Numbered from the stretch's first letter, positions 1-12,909 are shown. The stretch is DNA of 64,000 bases from Lucifuga dentata (GCA_014773175.1 VXCM01000225.1:124001-188000); one strand, 5' to 3'. The notes: generated by a model not told the origin, from the letters alone. A program made the numbers and translations.

Positions 1-1165
1 AGAGGCATGTCTGTCTGATTGACGAACAGACTGCAGGCGTATGTGCACCAGCTTTACTTCAGCCTGACAAAGCAATATTCTGTTGACATCAGGAAGAAAT
101 TACATTACGTAGTGCCGACATAATAATTTGTGATACTGTATGCGTGTGTGCGTGTGCATGCATTACATGCACCGATCCACCGCGACAATGATAGCGTTCA
201 CCATTTCTAAACAGCAATTACATTTTCCCTAAGAAAATTATCCAGATGGGTTTGAAATATGCAACAATTTGTTTGGTCATTAGGGTGCCTATTCACAACT
301 GCTTTTGCTTGTAATTATAACAAACTAGGCAGCATGCCATGCCATTGATGCATTCCCTTTATGCTCAGAAGTAATTTTCTTTTCCTAAGGGAAGTGACTG
401 CCTCCTGTTTTTAATGTTCAACACACGTCCATAACTACCAGCTCAGAGTTGGGTGAAGTCTCTTTAAACCTGGAAGAGTGGCTCCGAGATTGCTGCTGCC
501 GCTACAAAAAATGGTCAGTAGTATTTTCTGCAGTGATGAAATTGAAGTGCATGTGAAGTGCAGGATTTAGAAGAAGTATGATAGTCATTTTGTTAACAGT
601 AAAAATCTCTTTTAAGATGGAAGAAAGGCCTGAAATTGCTACCACCACAAATTGTCGAGAGCAGTCATTTTGATGTAGATATCGAGTTTAAATTGTGTTC
701 TAATGTGCTGAAATCCAGTTGGTGTGTTGCAAAAGCTCTTGTCCCTAAATATTAAGCTGGTATTCTTCACTGGTATTCATAAATACAGCATATCAAATTT
801 CATGTCAGTCTGACTACTACAAAATATTTGCTCGAGAACCGTTTTTCTGTTGTGTTCACTGTTCACCCACATGACCTGAATTGTTGCATCATATTTCTGC
901 CAACATAGCAAAGCGGCTCCAAGTATTTGGGATTTGATCTAAACACTGACAGGGATACATATGATTTGTAGTTTCTCTTAGAAATGGTTGCTGGAAGAAA
1001 TGTTTGGAAATCAGGTCGTAGCCATTCATTAAACCAGCTTCAGACTGTAAAAAGTTTGGGATGATTTACCTCCAATTTTCCCCTCCAGAGAAGCAAGGAG
1101 CATTCTGGTCCATGTGTCGGTACCAATGTACATCACAGATTAACTAGTAATGTGATGGTTTACAG
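1..1165. other. Non-coding, no feature recognised
   Basis: AT-rich sequence downstream of the cadherin gene. No reading frame, RNA or repeat structure stands out. Confidence 0.6.
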
Positions 1166-1604
1166 TTAAAGGACCATACTGGTGATTATTCAGGTTTGTC
1201 CCAGTGAAATATAACCCTCATACACGTTATGTTACTGCCAACCATTTTCAAAAACATAAAACCATATTGTAGTTTTTGTGTTATTTTCCAAATCTCCTAA
1301 TCTTTCAAAATCAAATCTTCATGTGATATATCCATCTTAAAATTCAACATGCCCATCCAAATGTAGAGGGGATGGTCATTTTTAATTCATCAGTAAAAGC
1401 CATCTTCTCCTGGAACTATTTTCCTTGGCGGAGACGTACATTTTCTTTTGTGCATCTCTGTGTTGGACCGGTTAAATGAAGTAACAAATCTAAAATGTAC
1501 CGCTCCAGTAGCATAGTTTGGAAAATGCTTGGTAGAAACGTAACATGTATGTGGGTTGTATTTATTGGGCTCTAACATGCAAAATCAACGGCATGCTCCT
1601 TTAA
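1166..1604 (-). mobile_element. TTAA inverted-repeat element, copy A
   Basis: The element is flanked by TTAA at 1166-1169 and 1601-1604 and has inverted ends related to AGGACCATACCGGTG and GCATGTTTGAGCCCAATA. 'Minus' here means that the arm reading CATAAAACCATATT comes first on the plus strand. It has no coding capacity. TTAA target use points to the piggyBac superfamily, as inference. Confidence 0.7.
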
Positions 1605-4600
1605 AAGTTACAACTCACAAACTACTTGCAGCCCTGATCATTTTAAACCTGTACACTATATACGAGACTCAAAATGTTCCTGTCTGCATATTGAATTGGT
1701 TAGATTGTGTATATTCCAAACACACTTGCAGTTAAATTCAAATCTCCACAGACGCCTGATGTCTCACAACGACTTTCCTCCACAAACTTCCACAAACTTT
1801 TCCACTCCGACCACTTTTACTTGTCCTGAAAATCACTGTGCACAACAATGCCAGTTGTTTGGCATCCTTGTTTGTTTATATCTGCCTTCTGCAATCATGT
1901 GAGACGTGTGTAGTTTTCTATGGCGAGTGTGTAATGTGTGAAGTAGTGTTATTTTCTAAACTTGTCGGTTGAGTGTGTTCATAATTCAACAGCAGGTAGC
2001 CTGTTGCATTTGTCATGGCGTGTGTGTGTGTGATGCAACCTGGTTGTAAAATTTCTGAGGAGTTTTAAAATTCAGCCTTGGTTCAGTTTTGAGTTGTAAT
2101 GTCAGAATTAGACAGCGGTGTTTTGTATTTGTTTTCAGGCACAACCAATCGATGCTCAACTGTTTCAGACGTTCTTTTTTTCTTTCTTTTGTCTAAACAG
2201 CACAAGACTCATTATACAAGGTGTGTCAGACAAAGCAAGCTCCACTACAAGCCAGAACCCTGAGATTCAGCCAAGCTTCACAGTGCTCTCTCCTCTCGAC
2301 TAGCCCACGCTGGGTCACGCTGCGATTTTTTCTGACTCAAAAACATGTTACAATCTGTCCTGAGCTGTAAAACCTGGCTGGAGCTGACTGGGCCATGCCA
2401 AGACCAGACACGCCATAGGTCAGAAAACTAGAGAGCTACAGCAGAAACACGGATATGTTAATGTATTTCTGAAGCATGCATACATATTTTGGCATTGGGG
2501 ATGTATCAGATACATAAGTAAATGAGTCTTCACATTTCCTTTTGCCAAATGCAAAAATTAAAACCTGTGTTACATTTTTGCCATGTCAAGCATTATACTA
2601 AACACATATAATTGGCTCTGTTGAAATAGCTCTTTTGCAGGTTCATTTATATTTTGAAGTAGTTGTCCCCTGTCTGTTCCTTCCTGCTAAGAAAAGCCAT
2701 GGAACATCTTAAGGCTTCTAATGAGCTAAACAGTTAAAGTGACAGAGAAAGAAAATTAGAACTTGGGTAGCTGCTTGTAACTTGTTTAGGGAAAATGTTG
2801 TGCTAAGGCCGGCTGTGTGAGATAGTCCATCCTCAGGACAAGAAAAGATGCCTCAGATGCTCTGACTGTGCTGTGGCATCCTGTCTGCATACCGATATCT
2901 CACCTGCATTATTGATTTCACTATTTTCCATCACATAGTGCTTCCCAGCCATAATAGAGATAAAAAAACATCATGCATTATGAATCATGATACAAGGCCT
3001 TTTCTTACAAGCCACACAGGGGATGTAGGAACATTAAAAATACAATAAAAACAAACAAACAGAAATTATGGCATCAAAGTCGTAGTTTTGGGGTTATGTG
3101 TTATAATCTGAGAGCAGCTGAGCACAAACAATCTGGCATTGAGCTGAGCTGCCCGTCATGTATGTAGCCTCTTTGCATCCATGAAATTGATTGAGTGACA
3201 GATTTTTAAGATATCTATCAAATATTCAAAAATTAATCAATAAGGCTCATAGTTCAATGAAAATGGTTTGCACACACACACACACACACGAAAGCTTGAA
3301 AGGAAATGCGTGCTTATGTGCTCGTGTCTCAGAACCTGAATGACAGGACATGGTACATTTTACAGAGAGAATTCTGGGTGATCAACTAGCTTAAATGATC
3401 CCCCCACCAAAATAAAAAAGTCCAATTTGCCGCAGGCACGTTTGTTACATCCTGCGACTTGTCCACCAAAGTAAAAATCAGCAGCTCTAATCTTCTTTTA
3501 TGGACCTCAGATGAACTAATAAAGCTGTAGCAGCCCACAGTAGGTTTACCATCAGGAGAAATCTGTCATGTTTTATTCCATGTGACATGCAAATGCCTTT
3601 CTTACATCAAACGGGATGTGTTCTACTTCAGCACTAATCAGGCAGCCAGAACAAAAGAAGAAAAAAACTTTCTCTTACTGCATAGAAAGCCAGCAGAGAC
3701 CCTGCGGAGAACAGCGGCTCTTTCCCACTCATGAAGGCTCCACACAGGTCACCGTGGTCAAATCAGAGGCACGTATGAAACACGTTGGACGACGGAAGAT
3801 GGAAGACTAATCACCTCTCACCGGGCTTTAGCATCAGGTCAAATAAAGAACATTTCTTTTGGTTCATCTCATTAGTTAGGAGCCAAACTTATTTTATCAA
3901 AAAAAAAAAAAGCTTAAATTACTCTTACGTTTACATATGCCATTGATATTAGAAGGTTTTACATACATACACTCAGAGAAATGAGGAAGCCACAAAGAGC
4001 TATTCTGTGTTGAGTAAAGAGGGCAGCCGGGGGGGGTNTTTTTTTTTTTTTTTTAATCAGGCGTTTGCATTTCAGTCTTGTAATCCAACGTCTGTTTTAT
4101 TGTGTAGTTCACCAGAGATTTGCGCTGCACTCATACGGCTGGGAAAGGCAAAGGGTTTAAATCCAAAAAGCCAACACAAATGACAACTTCTCTCTGTTCT
4201 GAAGATGTGAGGCTTACAGCGTATGGCAGGAGACTTACGCCACTGTAAATCACAGGCTTAACAATATGGAGAGCTGGAACTCACCTACTGTGCTACCCTT
4301 TCCTCTACCCTGACTTTGCCTGACATAATGTCTTTAATGTAAAAAAAAATATGTGTTCATGTAATTTTGGTTTTGCTTCAGATTCCTCAGAGCAGGACAT
4401 AGATGCTATCTTCTGCTCCTGTGTAAAAATAAAAAATAGAACAGCATTACATGTGTTTCTTGGCAAAGAAACAAATGGGAAGGCATTAAAGTGACAGATG
4501 ACATTTATGAAATTAAAGAGTGGCTGTGCTGTTTAAAGGCCAAGACTGTTGGTATAAAAGCCTCCAGTTAGCCTTGGGTTACCTGCTGTTAGTCAGCTAA

Positions 4601-5048
4601 AGTTCAGCTAATCTTTACTGAGCATTCTTTTCTTTTTTTTTTTTTTTTTTTNTTTTTTTTTTTTTTTTTTACCCTGAATCTTGCTGAGTTTGATAAAGAA
4701 GCTTGGGAAACAAGTTGGAAGAAAGATGAAGATGAAGACGCATACAGCAGAATCCCATGCAACGTATGAATGTACATATGTGTGTACTGTAGCTAGTTGC
4801 TAGCATGATGTAGAAGATGATGCGGTGGCAAATTGTAATCGTCAATAATGTAACAGGAGTAATAATTACATATATAGGAAGAACGAGAATTCTGCTAAAA
4901 TGCAAACGTCAGGTCCAGTCTGATTCCTTTCTGCGGTTTGGATCATTCCTGACAGCAGAATCAGCATAACAGAGAGAGACATCGCCGCTCTCTTCTCAAG
5001 TTCCATTTCCTGTTCAGAAAACGGGAACATTAATACAATATGGTGTAG
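1605..5048. other. Intergenic sequence downstream of the cadherin gene
   Basis: Non-coding, with a short CA run near 3271-3288 and two contig joins in T runs (n at 4038 and 4652). Short open frames of 60-80 codons have no recognisable protein features. Confidence 0.6.
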
Positions 5049-5549
5049 TTAAAGGACCATACCGGTGGTTTCATGTCTCTATGAGCCAATATATACAGTA
5101 CAACCCACATACACATTATGTTCCTGATAGCCATTTCCCAAAAACATACTACTGGAGTGGTAAATTTTAGAATTGTTTTTCCTACCTTCCAGACTGCCAT
5201 TTCAGTTCATGTACGCGATTAAAATCAACATGCAGAGGCTTGAAATCCATCACAGCAAACATAATGTCTAAATTATTTACCCGGTCCCAGGAGAAGACAG
5301 CTTTTATCGGGAAATTAAAACGGCCGTGCCTTCTACATTCATAGACACGTGTTAGCAGTCCAAACATAGGACTTTAAGGTGGGTTTGTCACCTGAATATT
5401 TGATTTTGAAAGACTACAGGATTTGGCAAAATAACAGGAAAAAAATAAAACGCAGTTTTGTTTTGTAAAATGGTTGTCAGTAATGTAACATGTATGCAGG
5501 TGGTATTTATTGGGCTTAAACATGCAAAGCCACCAGTATGGTCCTTTAA
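5049..5549 (+). mobile_element. TTAA inverted-repeat element, copy B
   Basis: This copy starts TTAAAGGACCATACCGGTGG and ends CCACCAGTATGGTCCTTTAA, so the ends are nearly perfect inverted repeats extending about 90 bases inward. The interior (about 5190-5380) has the family segment with a CAGGAGAAGACAGC-like core. It lies about 0.35 kb beyond the inferred cadherin polyadenylation site. Confidence 0.8.
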
Positions 5550-5727
5550 ATTCTTCTGAAACGTTTTGCAAACAGACATTAATTTTGGCACATGTACAGA
5601 AAAATTAGAAGAATTAAACAAAAAGTGTGTGGTACTAAATTCTTCCCTAAATACTGTGTTATATATTTTCATGGATTTTCAGTTTGACTTGTTTAGTTTG
5701 GGCTTTTTTCATTGTTATATGTTGTGT

Positions 5728-5728
5728 A

Positions 5729-5761
<33 letters not shown>

Positions 5762-5762
5762 T
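5728..5762. repeat. (ATT)n microsatellite
   Basis: About eleven tandem ATT units between the cadherin 3' end and copy B. Confidence 0.9.
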
Positions 5763-5905
5763 TAGTTTGTCAAAAAATGTAAGTTATAGCATGAGTTATA
5801 GCTGAATTTTATATTGACAACACATGAAAACACATGCATGCAGCCAGCATCATTTACTACAAATTACATTATCAACAATAGCAATGGACTTTTTTTTTTT
5901 ACAAT

Positions 5906-5911
5906 TTTATT
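5906..5911 (-). promoter_or_regulatory. Polyadenylation signal AATAAA
   Basis: On the minus strand AATAAA at 5911-5906 is followed by TTGT and a run of ten A at about 5900-5891. It is the first AATAAA after the cadherin stop codon that I found. Cleavage is expected 10-30 bases further on. The A run is genomic, so it could mislead oligo-dT based end mapping. Confidence 0.5.
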
Positions 5912-6471
5912 AAGAAAATAAGTATAAAAATATAAATATAAAACAATGTGAATCAGCATTCAAACAGCATGAATTCAGTGCTTGACATTTTTCCTACAAC
6001 ATATACTTTCTGATACATATTACACCTATATGATGAAATGAATTCACAGTTTGACAAATAACTGCACCAACCATTCACAGGAACATTGCTCGTCAAACAA
6101 AGATAGCAAATAGTATATATGATGAATATCATTAAAAACAGTTTGTACATTTACAGTATTTAATGTAGTTGGCCAGAAAAGCCACTTTGCTCCTTCCCTA
6201 CCCTACCCAAACCCATCCCAGTACTGTTAAACATCGATAGTATACAATACTACTATCTTTCTGCTCAGTTACAAAACACATTGTCCACACCATTTCACAA
6301 AAAAATCCTAAAATTTAAAGGCATCTTCACTGATTATGACCAAAAACAGTAAAACTTAGAGAAATATACCATATCTCCATTAATGAGAAAATTCAACTCA
6401 GTTCAAGTCTTGTTATCCGTCACAACATCCACAAGTGGACTGTAGGAATTTGTGTTTGTATTTGTGTACAC

Positions 6472-6501
6472 GTGTGTGTGTGTGTGTATGTGTGTGTGTG
6501 T
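6472..6501. repeat. (TG)n microsatellite in the 3' UTR
   Basis: Interrupted TG dinucleotide run (GTGTGTGTATGTGTGTGTG) lying inside the inferred cadherin 3' UTR. Confidence 0.85.
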
Positions 6502-6521
6502 CAGAATCAGACTACTAGTTA

Positions 6522-6640
6522 ACTAGTGAGCTAGCTAGCAAACCAGACAGATAAACAGATAGCTAGCTTGATAGATAGGCAGACAGACAGTTAACTAGCT
6601 AGCTTGCTAACCATTTGGACAAATTGCTGTCCAGCTAGCG
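6522..6640. repeat. GCTA/TAGC cryptic simple repeat in the 3' UTR
   Basis: Repeated AGCTAGC, GATAGATA and CAGACAGA words occur in a 120-base stretch just after the stop codon. A similar AGCTAGCTAGCTAACTAACT tract occurs in intron 5 at about 15720-15745. Confidence 0.7.
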
Positions 6641-6704
6641 AGCTAGATAAATGGAGACAAAAAGTGGGCGTGAAAAAGAGGGAGAGAGACCGCCACGGCT
6701 CTGA

Positions 6705-7195
6705 CTAGGTCTCTCTGTTTGCGCTCTTTCCTATGTACATCTCTGCCAGCTTTTTAAACTGCGGTCCCCAGTTGCTGAGGTAATCGTAATCCTGGTCCCC
6801 CTCAGTTGCAGCAGACTCCAGTGAACTGAGGGACTCGGCCAGTGACCCGCTGCCCTCGTAAGCGTACGTCGCCAGGGAGTCATAGGGAGGCGCTGTGGGA
6901 TCTGAGTCGTTCTCTTGAAGCCTCCCGGTAATGAAGTCCCTTACATCTGCGTTATCCTTTATAGGTGATGTCCTCCGAAAGGGAAACAGCATTTCGGGTA
7001 TGATGTCCCTTCGTAGCTTGTTAGCATCCATCACTTCTGGGTTACGCAGAGTACCAATATCAAAAGCCTGAGTGTCCTCTTCTCCGCCTCCTTCATCGTT
7101 GTAGCTGACGACGTTGTCTCTGACATCCTCTTTGGAGATGATCAGAGGCTCCTTCTTCCTCTGCCTCCTCAGGGCAGCAAACAGAACCACGATCA
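6705..7195 (-). CDS. cdh10: Cadherin exon 12: cytoplasmic tail and stop (residues 617-779)
   Basis: The exon begins after TTTTCCTGCAG with [17 protein letters not shown], so the helix is followed at once by basic stop-transfer residues. The juxtamembrane core [19 protein letters not shown] is the p120-catenin binding region. The C-terminal block [16 protein letters not shown], the serine-rich [11 protein letters not shown] and the tail [19 protein letters not shown] form the beta-catenin site. It ends SANRET then TAG at 6707-6705. The final residues differ from the human SD-K/R-DS endings I remember. Confidence 0.97.
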
Positions 7196-8198
7196 CTGCA
7201 GGAAAACAGAAAGAGAGCGCTCAGCATAAGATGTGTGTCTTCTAACATGTGTCATGCATTGTGCAAAGAGCGCAGAGGAGCAAGAGTGGAGAAGGGAGAC
7301 ACATTTGCCATCAGTGATAAATCCCCAACTCCGCCTCAGGCATTCACCTCCTATTATTAAAGATTCAGCAGAAAGCTTTTCCTTTCATTTTTCTCTTGAA
7401 CGGCACATTCAGCGTACAAAAGAAATGATGGTTGGAGGTGCATTTTTTTCTTTTCCATTTTTTTCCTTTGCTCTCCAGTGCACAACTTCATATGTCATCT
7501 TATTCATTCCTTTTCTTGCAATAAAAGACAATCACAGATCACAGATTGCAGAAGGAGCGCGTCTCCAGAGAGGGTGCTGTGAGGTACAACTTTAAATAAA
7601 CTCATAATTTACCTAAAGACGGGCAGCAAACCCTTATTTGATTTGCAGAAATCCCGTTTCACCTCTCCTCCCCCTTAAATTTCCCTTTTTTTTTTTCGAC
7701 CTCCCAGCATTTATTAAAGTTGTCAACTTGCCTCCCACTTGGATGTTAATTACAAAGCCTCCAGCATGGGTGGAGAGGGGGTGGAGCTGATTGTTTAACG
7801 AGTTCTGAACCAACATTTCTTGACTGACCACTGCCACGCTTTTAGACAATGCAGAGAGGGCTGCAATGAGGCGGAGCAGACAGGGAATGCTGTTCCAGCT
7901 CAGCGCCCGCCTGTCAGAGTCAAGCAGAGGTGAATGAGACCGTTTGTCAGGGGGGTTCGAGCGAGAAAAGCGTCAGATAATGAGCAGACATCATGATATT
8001 TTGCTGACGAGGAGAGCATTGAGTTCAATATTCAGCACTGTCAATATACGAGAGGAGACGTGTCCACCACCAGACTCAGACGTTAGGGAATTAAAACAGG
8101 TAGAAAAGCTGATATGCACTAATTCATTGTTTCAGTTAGTCATGCTCCATCAGTGTATTTTTTTTTTTTTTTTTTTTTNTTTTTTTTTTTTTTTTTTT

Positions 8199-8690
8199 GC
8201 CTCCACCAAGGAGGTCATGTGATCTCTGGCGTTTGTTTGTCGGATATCTTGAAAAGGTATGGATGGATTTGGATGAAATTTAGGGGATAAATGGATAGTG
8301 TCAGGATCCGGATCACATTCTGGATCCAAGAGAAGTTTTTAATCTATAAAATCAATGCTAATGAGACAATTTTATTGAAAGTTAGCATGGTGGCATTTTT
8401 TTTATTTTTTAAACAAAAAAGTAGATCTGCTTATTGTGATGGCAAGCCAGATCATATTCTAGTTCCAGAACAAGAATTCCATTTTTTTTGTCTGTTTGTT
8501 AGCAGGATTTTGACAGTGTAAATTTGATTTTATGGCATGAAATGTGGAAATTTGCTAATATTTTTTACATAAATACGCATACTTTTCAGGTTATAAATGA
8601 TGAGGTTTATGGAGAGTTTTTTTTTTTTTTTTTTTTTTATTAGGGAGTTTGTTGGCCTTGGTGGAGGTATTCGCTCTCAGAATGCCCTCT
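8199..8690. mobile_element. Inverted-repeat element with GCCTCCACCAAGG ends (intron 11)
   Basis: GCCTCCACCAAGG at 8199-8211 is matched by CCTTGGTGGAGG at 8656-8667, followed by TATTCGCTCTCAGAATG. The interior includes TTTGGATGAAATTTAGGGG and GGATCCGGATCACATTC, typical of a common fish repeat with these ends (remembered similarity). A T run with an n at 8179 precedes it. Confidence 0.55.
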
Positions 8691-9197
8691 TAATATTGGA
8701 GTTTTTAATTTTGTCATAGTGGAATACATTGTCACGTTCATAAAGTCGTCGTGATCTTACCTGACTAAGCACGGGAAGGTTCAGTGGCAGTTGAAATCAT
8801 TATTTATTGATATGTCCTTCACCATCAGCACGGCAGCGTTTTGCTTTTTGTTGGGTAAATGAAAGGCTGGTGCTGCTCTGCCCTGTATATGCTGCATGAG
8901 ATCGCAGCCAGGCTGAAGTGGTGCTTTAGGATGCCGTGAAATAGTGTGACCTACTTTACAGCAAAAATACACAAAGACCTTTTTTGTTAAGTGGATTTAT
9001 TTGTTAATGAAAGCAGCTTTCTAAGACTGCTCCATTTTCTGAGAAAGATCTGCTGTGTAAAGCCAAATATGTAAATATATTGTTGAGGGGCCTTATTTTC
9101 CATCCGATGTGAATAATAGATAATGTACCAAAAAAAACTCCAATACTACTGCTGACTGAATTATCTTTTAAAAAGCTCAGGCTTCCTAATAATGATG

Positions 9198-9798
9198 TTA
9201 AAGGAGCAAACCGGTGGTTTTGTTTGTTTGTTTGAGCCCAATAAATACTACCTGCATACAAGTTAAAAAACATTATCATAAGCATAAAACCATATTTTAG
9301 TTTTTGTGTTATTTTGCCAAATCCTCAATTTAAAAAAAAAAAAAAAAAAAAAANAAAAAAAAAAAAAAAAAAATTATTTATTTATTTATTTTTTTTTTCA
9401 AAATCAAATGTTCAGGTAAAACCCACCTTAAAATTCAAAGTTTCACCTGGGACTATATTTCCTGGTGGAGAAATATATATTTATTTCCTTACAGCTCCAT
9501 GTTGGGTTGGTTAAATTAAGTTGCTTCTAAAAATAAACAAATAAATAAATAAACAAATAACAGATGTCTTGTTCACTGTGATGAATAATTTATCTCAAGC
9601 ACTTTTCAAGTCTCTACAATTTAATACTAATAGCGTACTAGAATGAACTGAAACCAATGGCAGTCTGGAAGGTAAGAAAAACAATTCTAAAATTTACGAC
9701 CCCAGTAATACGTTTTGGAAAATGGCCGATGCATTTTGTATTTATTGGGCTCAAACCTGCAAAAAATCACCAGTAAGCAGATACAGTACTATTTTTAA
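9198..9798 (-). mobile_element. TTAA inverted-repeat element, copy C (intron 11), enlarged by A/T runs
   Basis: The left end TTAAAGGAGCAAACCGGTGG is clear. The right end has decayed after AAAATCACCAGTA. The interior is interrupted by a long A run with an n at 9354, a TTTA repeat and an AAAT-rich tract (about 9332-9400 and 9537-9560). Confidence 0.65.
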
Positions 9799-9880
9799 AT
9801 GGCTTCAGTACTTCAGTATTGTACTTTATCCATACTTTTAACAACTGTACATGGATCTACTCGTACAAACGTGTACTCAC

Positions 9881-10132
9881 TGAGAAGGATAATAACACAG
9901 AGCAGGATGGCCACCAGAGCTCCAGTTGTGAGGCCGTCTGAGAAGGGCAGGACCTCCGGGTTACATGACTGCATGTTTCCACGGCTGTCACAAGCGCACA
10001 CGCGCACAATCAGCGTGCTCGTGCTGCTCTGAATGGGGTAGTCATTGTCTGAAATCACTACGGGCAGGAAGTACATGCTCATCTCACGCCGGCTGAAGCC
10101 TCCCCTCTGTGTCAGGATATTGGCAGTGTTAT
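9881..10132 (-). CDS. cdh10: Cadherin exon 11: membrane-proximal EC5 and transmembrane helix (residues 533-617)
   Basis: The exon is 252 nt, the standard length, phase 1 at both ends. It starts [17 protein letters not shown] and runs through [18 protein letters not shown] and the conserved cysteine pattern [14 protein letters not shown]. The membrane helix follows: [18 protein letters not shown], completed by MIVVLFAAL in exon 12. Donor CTCA|GTGAGT. Confidence 0.96.
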
Positions 10133-10201
10133 CTATGGAAAGATAGAAATGGGAAATGCTGGTGAGCAAAGGGCAAATCACAGCAAAGCCTGTTGATGAG
10201 G

Positions 10202-10782
10202 TTAAAGGATACCGCCTATTTTGCATGTTTGAGCCTAATATATTCAATTTTCATACATGTTACGTTACTGACAATCATTTCCCAAAGCATACTACTGGAA
10301 CGGTGAATTAAAAATGTTTTTCCTACCTTCCAGACCTCCATTGGTTTCAGTTCATTCTGCTATTAAAATCAACTTGTTGATACTGTAAACGTTCTTGGGA
10401 TAGGTAATCCATCATCACCAACAAGACGTGTATTCAGGTTTTTTCAAGTTTCGTGATTTTAGCATTTAAGTGCAATAAAAAGCGTGGAGTGAATGTATGC
10501 CTCCACCGGGGAATATAGTCCCAAAAGAAGACCTGCGTTTATGGAAAAATTTAAAGGACCGTGACTTCATAAGGCTGTGTAACTATTAGCAGGAGAAACA
10601 TGGATTTTTAAGGTGGGTGTATCACTTGAATATTTGATTTTGAAAGATTAAGAGATTTAGCAAAATATCAGGAAAGCTGAAATACGGTTTTATCCTTTGG
10701 GAAATGATTGTCAGTAACCTTACATGTATGACAATGGAATATATTAGCTCAAACATGCAAAATGGGTGGTATGGTCCTTTAA
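10202..10782 (+). mobile_element. TTAA inverted-repeat element, copy D (intron 10)
   Basis: TTAA lies at both ends (10202-10205, 10779-10782), 581 bases apart. The interior is almost the reverse complement of copy G at 27595-28162, including a segment with an internal TTAAAGGACCGTGACTTC. The two form a distinct subfamily with GATAGGTAATCCATCATCACC in the middle of D. Confidence 0.8.
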
Positions 10783-11295
10783 GTCGTCTCCTTTCCTCTG
10801 ATAGACTTCTATAGGCAGCAGCTTCCTTCAGTCAAAACAGACAAAGGTTCAGTATGGTTTAAAGTTTGTTCTTTATGGGATGCACAGGTGGAAGAAGCAC
10901 AAATTTCCTTTCAGCCAGCCGGTGTTACTGGTAATACGTCTCATCTTTGTTGCTGGAAATACTGGACGTCAGCCTCATATGGAGTCTTTTCTCTACATTC
11001 AGCTTCTAGCCATCCTTCCTCATGACTTTCCAGTAAATGGAAGGAGATTTTGCTCATATCTACAATAGTACTAAATGAGGGCACAGAGCCAGAATATTAA
11101 GTCGTATAAAATGTCATATTTGTTCTTCGTTGAGCATCGAAAGAAATGCAGGATTACTTCGGGTTTGTCTGGCTGTTTTCCTAATGGTCCCTGGTGGGAT
11201 TGTTAGCTTGAGCTTCATTGTATCTCTCTCTCATTATGTTTTCAGCATAGAAGTGTTTGGAATTTTTAGGCGGAGACCACAAACACGTATCATAC

Positions 11296-11404
11296 CTTCC
11301 CTGTCAACGATGGTGAAGTTTGGGTTGGTGGGACTTATGCTGAAGACAAACTTGTGTCCAACGAGAGGTTCATCTGTGTCAACGGCACTTATCGTCTGAA
11401 TCAG
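11296..11404 (-). CDS. cdh10: Cadherin exon 10: EC5 (residues 497-533)
   Basis: It encodes [16 protein letters not shown] followed by [20 protein letters not shown]. At 109 nt it is nine bases shorter than the 118 nt usual in type II cadherins. From memory, CDH10 lacks the same three residues while CDH6 and CDH9 have them, which is the main reason for preferring cdh10. Acceptor CTACAG, donor GTATGA, phase 0 to phase 1. Confidence 0.94.
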
Positions 11405-12909
11405 CTGTAGAAAACAAATAAAACGTCAGAACCAGGAAACTTTTACAATTTAAAAAAAGCAAAACAAAACAAAAACAAACTTTTTAGATGTTCAGTCATT
11501 TCAGGTTCTCTCCATTTTTATTTGCATGTACTAGCATACCAAAGTATTAAATTAGTTCAAAGTGTGAAAGTTTGTGGTTTTATTTTTGTGAGAGCATTGT
11601 ATCATGGCTTTGCACCTGCACAGTGGCCCTTTAATGGGACACGTATTTTTATTCCTTTTGTGAATGCGACTTAAATTAAAGTTGCAGGAAAGTTGCAATA
11701 TGTACTGTGCCTGCAGTTATAAAGCACCACAGGGATTTGCATGTTTCCTGTCTGCACATGCTAAATGCACATGTAGCAGCAGTAATGTTATCTGTAGCTT
11801 TACCGTATGATGTTGGTTTCAGCATATTTCTTTTGAGATCTTTCTGCAGATGTTTATACCTCCACAAAGCTCGGCTACAGCTCACAAGCACAGAAATCCT
11901 TTAAGAATTGATGTAACATGCCACATTTCTAAAGTCCTGAACCTCTTAAAAAGCTTTGTTTTGTTTTTTTTTTCCAATGAGAAACCTAAAGAAACAATCA
12001 CACATAGGTTTTGAGTTGATGTCTGAGTAAAAAACTGAACTGTCACTCATCTTTTGCACACCTACTTGAAGCAATTTCAGTCCGGAACAAATGCCTTTCG
12101 TCTCTTAGCATTACGAGCAGTTTACTTCCTCTGGCAGGTAAAACAACAAAATACATTTTTCATCCTAACTATATACACATGTGGCAGTGATATGAATGGT
12201 TTTCCTCCAGCGTGGAGCTGTCAGTAGGCAACCTGATCCATGAAGTGAGAAACGTGGAGACAGATACTTCTGTAAATGTCAGGAACTGGCTGCTCGATGA
12301 TCTGTCTCTTAGCCAAACTGTCCTATGGTTCACGGCCAACTTCTGTTTGGCTCTTTGCCCATTATCACCGAATCATTTCCTAATGCAGGAAAAGCTTCTT
12401 CTCAGACCAGAGCAGCATGGTAGCTATATGTTACCATGTGTGTTACTGTGTTAAAACAGCACAACGCTTATTTATGTCGAAATTGTTTGTCAGCTACAAT
12501 TAATGCTAGGTATGGACTCATTCACTACGATTTCTTCATAAACTCTATATTACACCACTAAAGCAACATAAAATTAAACCTGAGATGTGCTTTCGTTGTG
12601 GCACAGAGGAAGGTTCTTTTTTTACATTGTACTTGGTCATGTATGAAGGTTAGATTTTTCTGGCATGATGCATGTGATACCTTGACCAAAATTCTTGGGG
12701 TTTCTTTTCCACCAGACGCAGAATTTTGTTTGCTTAGTAATCTCACATCTGTTAAACCTTTTTTAAAGAATTACCAAGTTAAATTCATGCAATTATCTTT
12801 ATAGCAACAACATGGAAGTCTGATTCCCCCGTTATATTATATAATATTAAAAAAAAAAAAAAAAAGTACGACACTATATTTTACACAAGAAATCCTGAAT
12901 TATGAGCAC

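Larger units (their letters stand above)
5890..6704 (-). other. cdh10: Probable 3' UTR of the cadherin mRNA
   Basis: About 0.8 kb follows the stop before the first good polyadenylation signal on the minus strand. The stop-proximal part (about 6520-6645) is rich in GCTA/TAGC tetranucleotides and GATA/CAGA repeats, followed on the gene strand by a (TG/CA) run at 6472-6501. The distal half is AT-rich and non-repetitive. The boundary is inferred, not observed. Confidence 0.6.

Noticed and set aside
5566..5805. 79-codon plus-strand frame downstream of the cadherin gene
   Set aside because: It runs through an ATT repeat (YYYYYY) and an element end, with no protein features.
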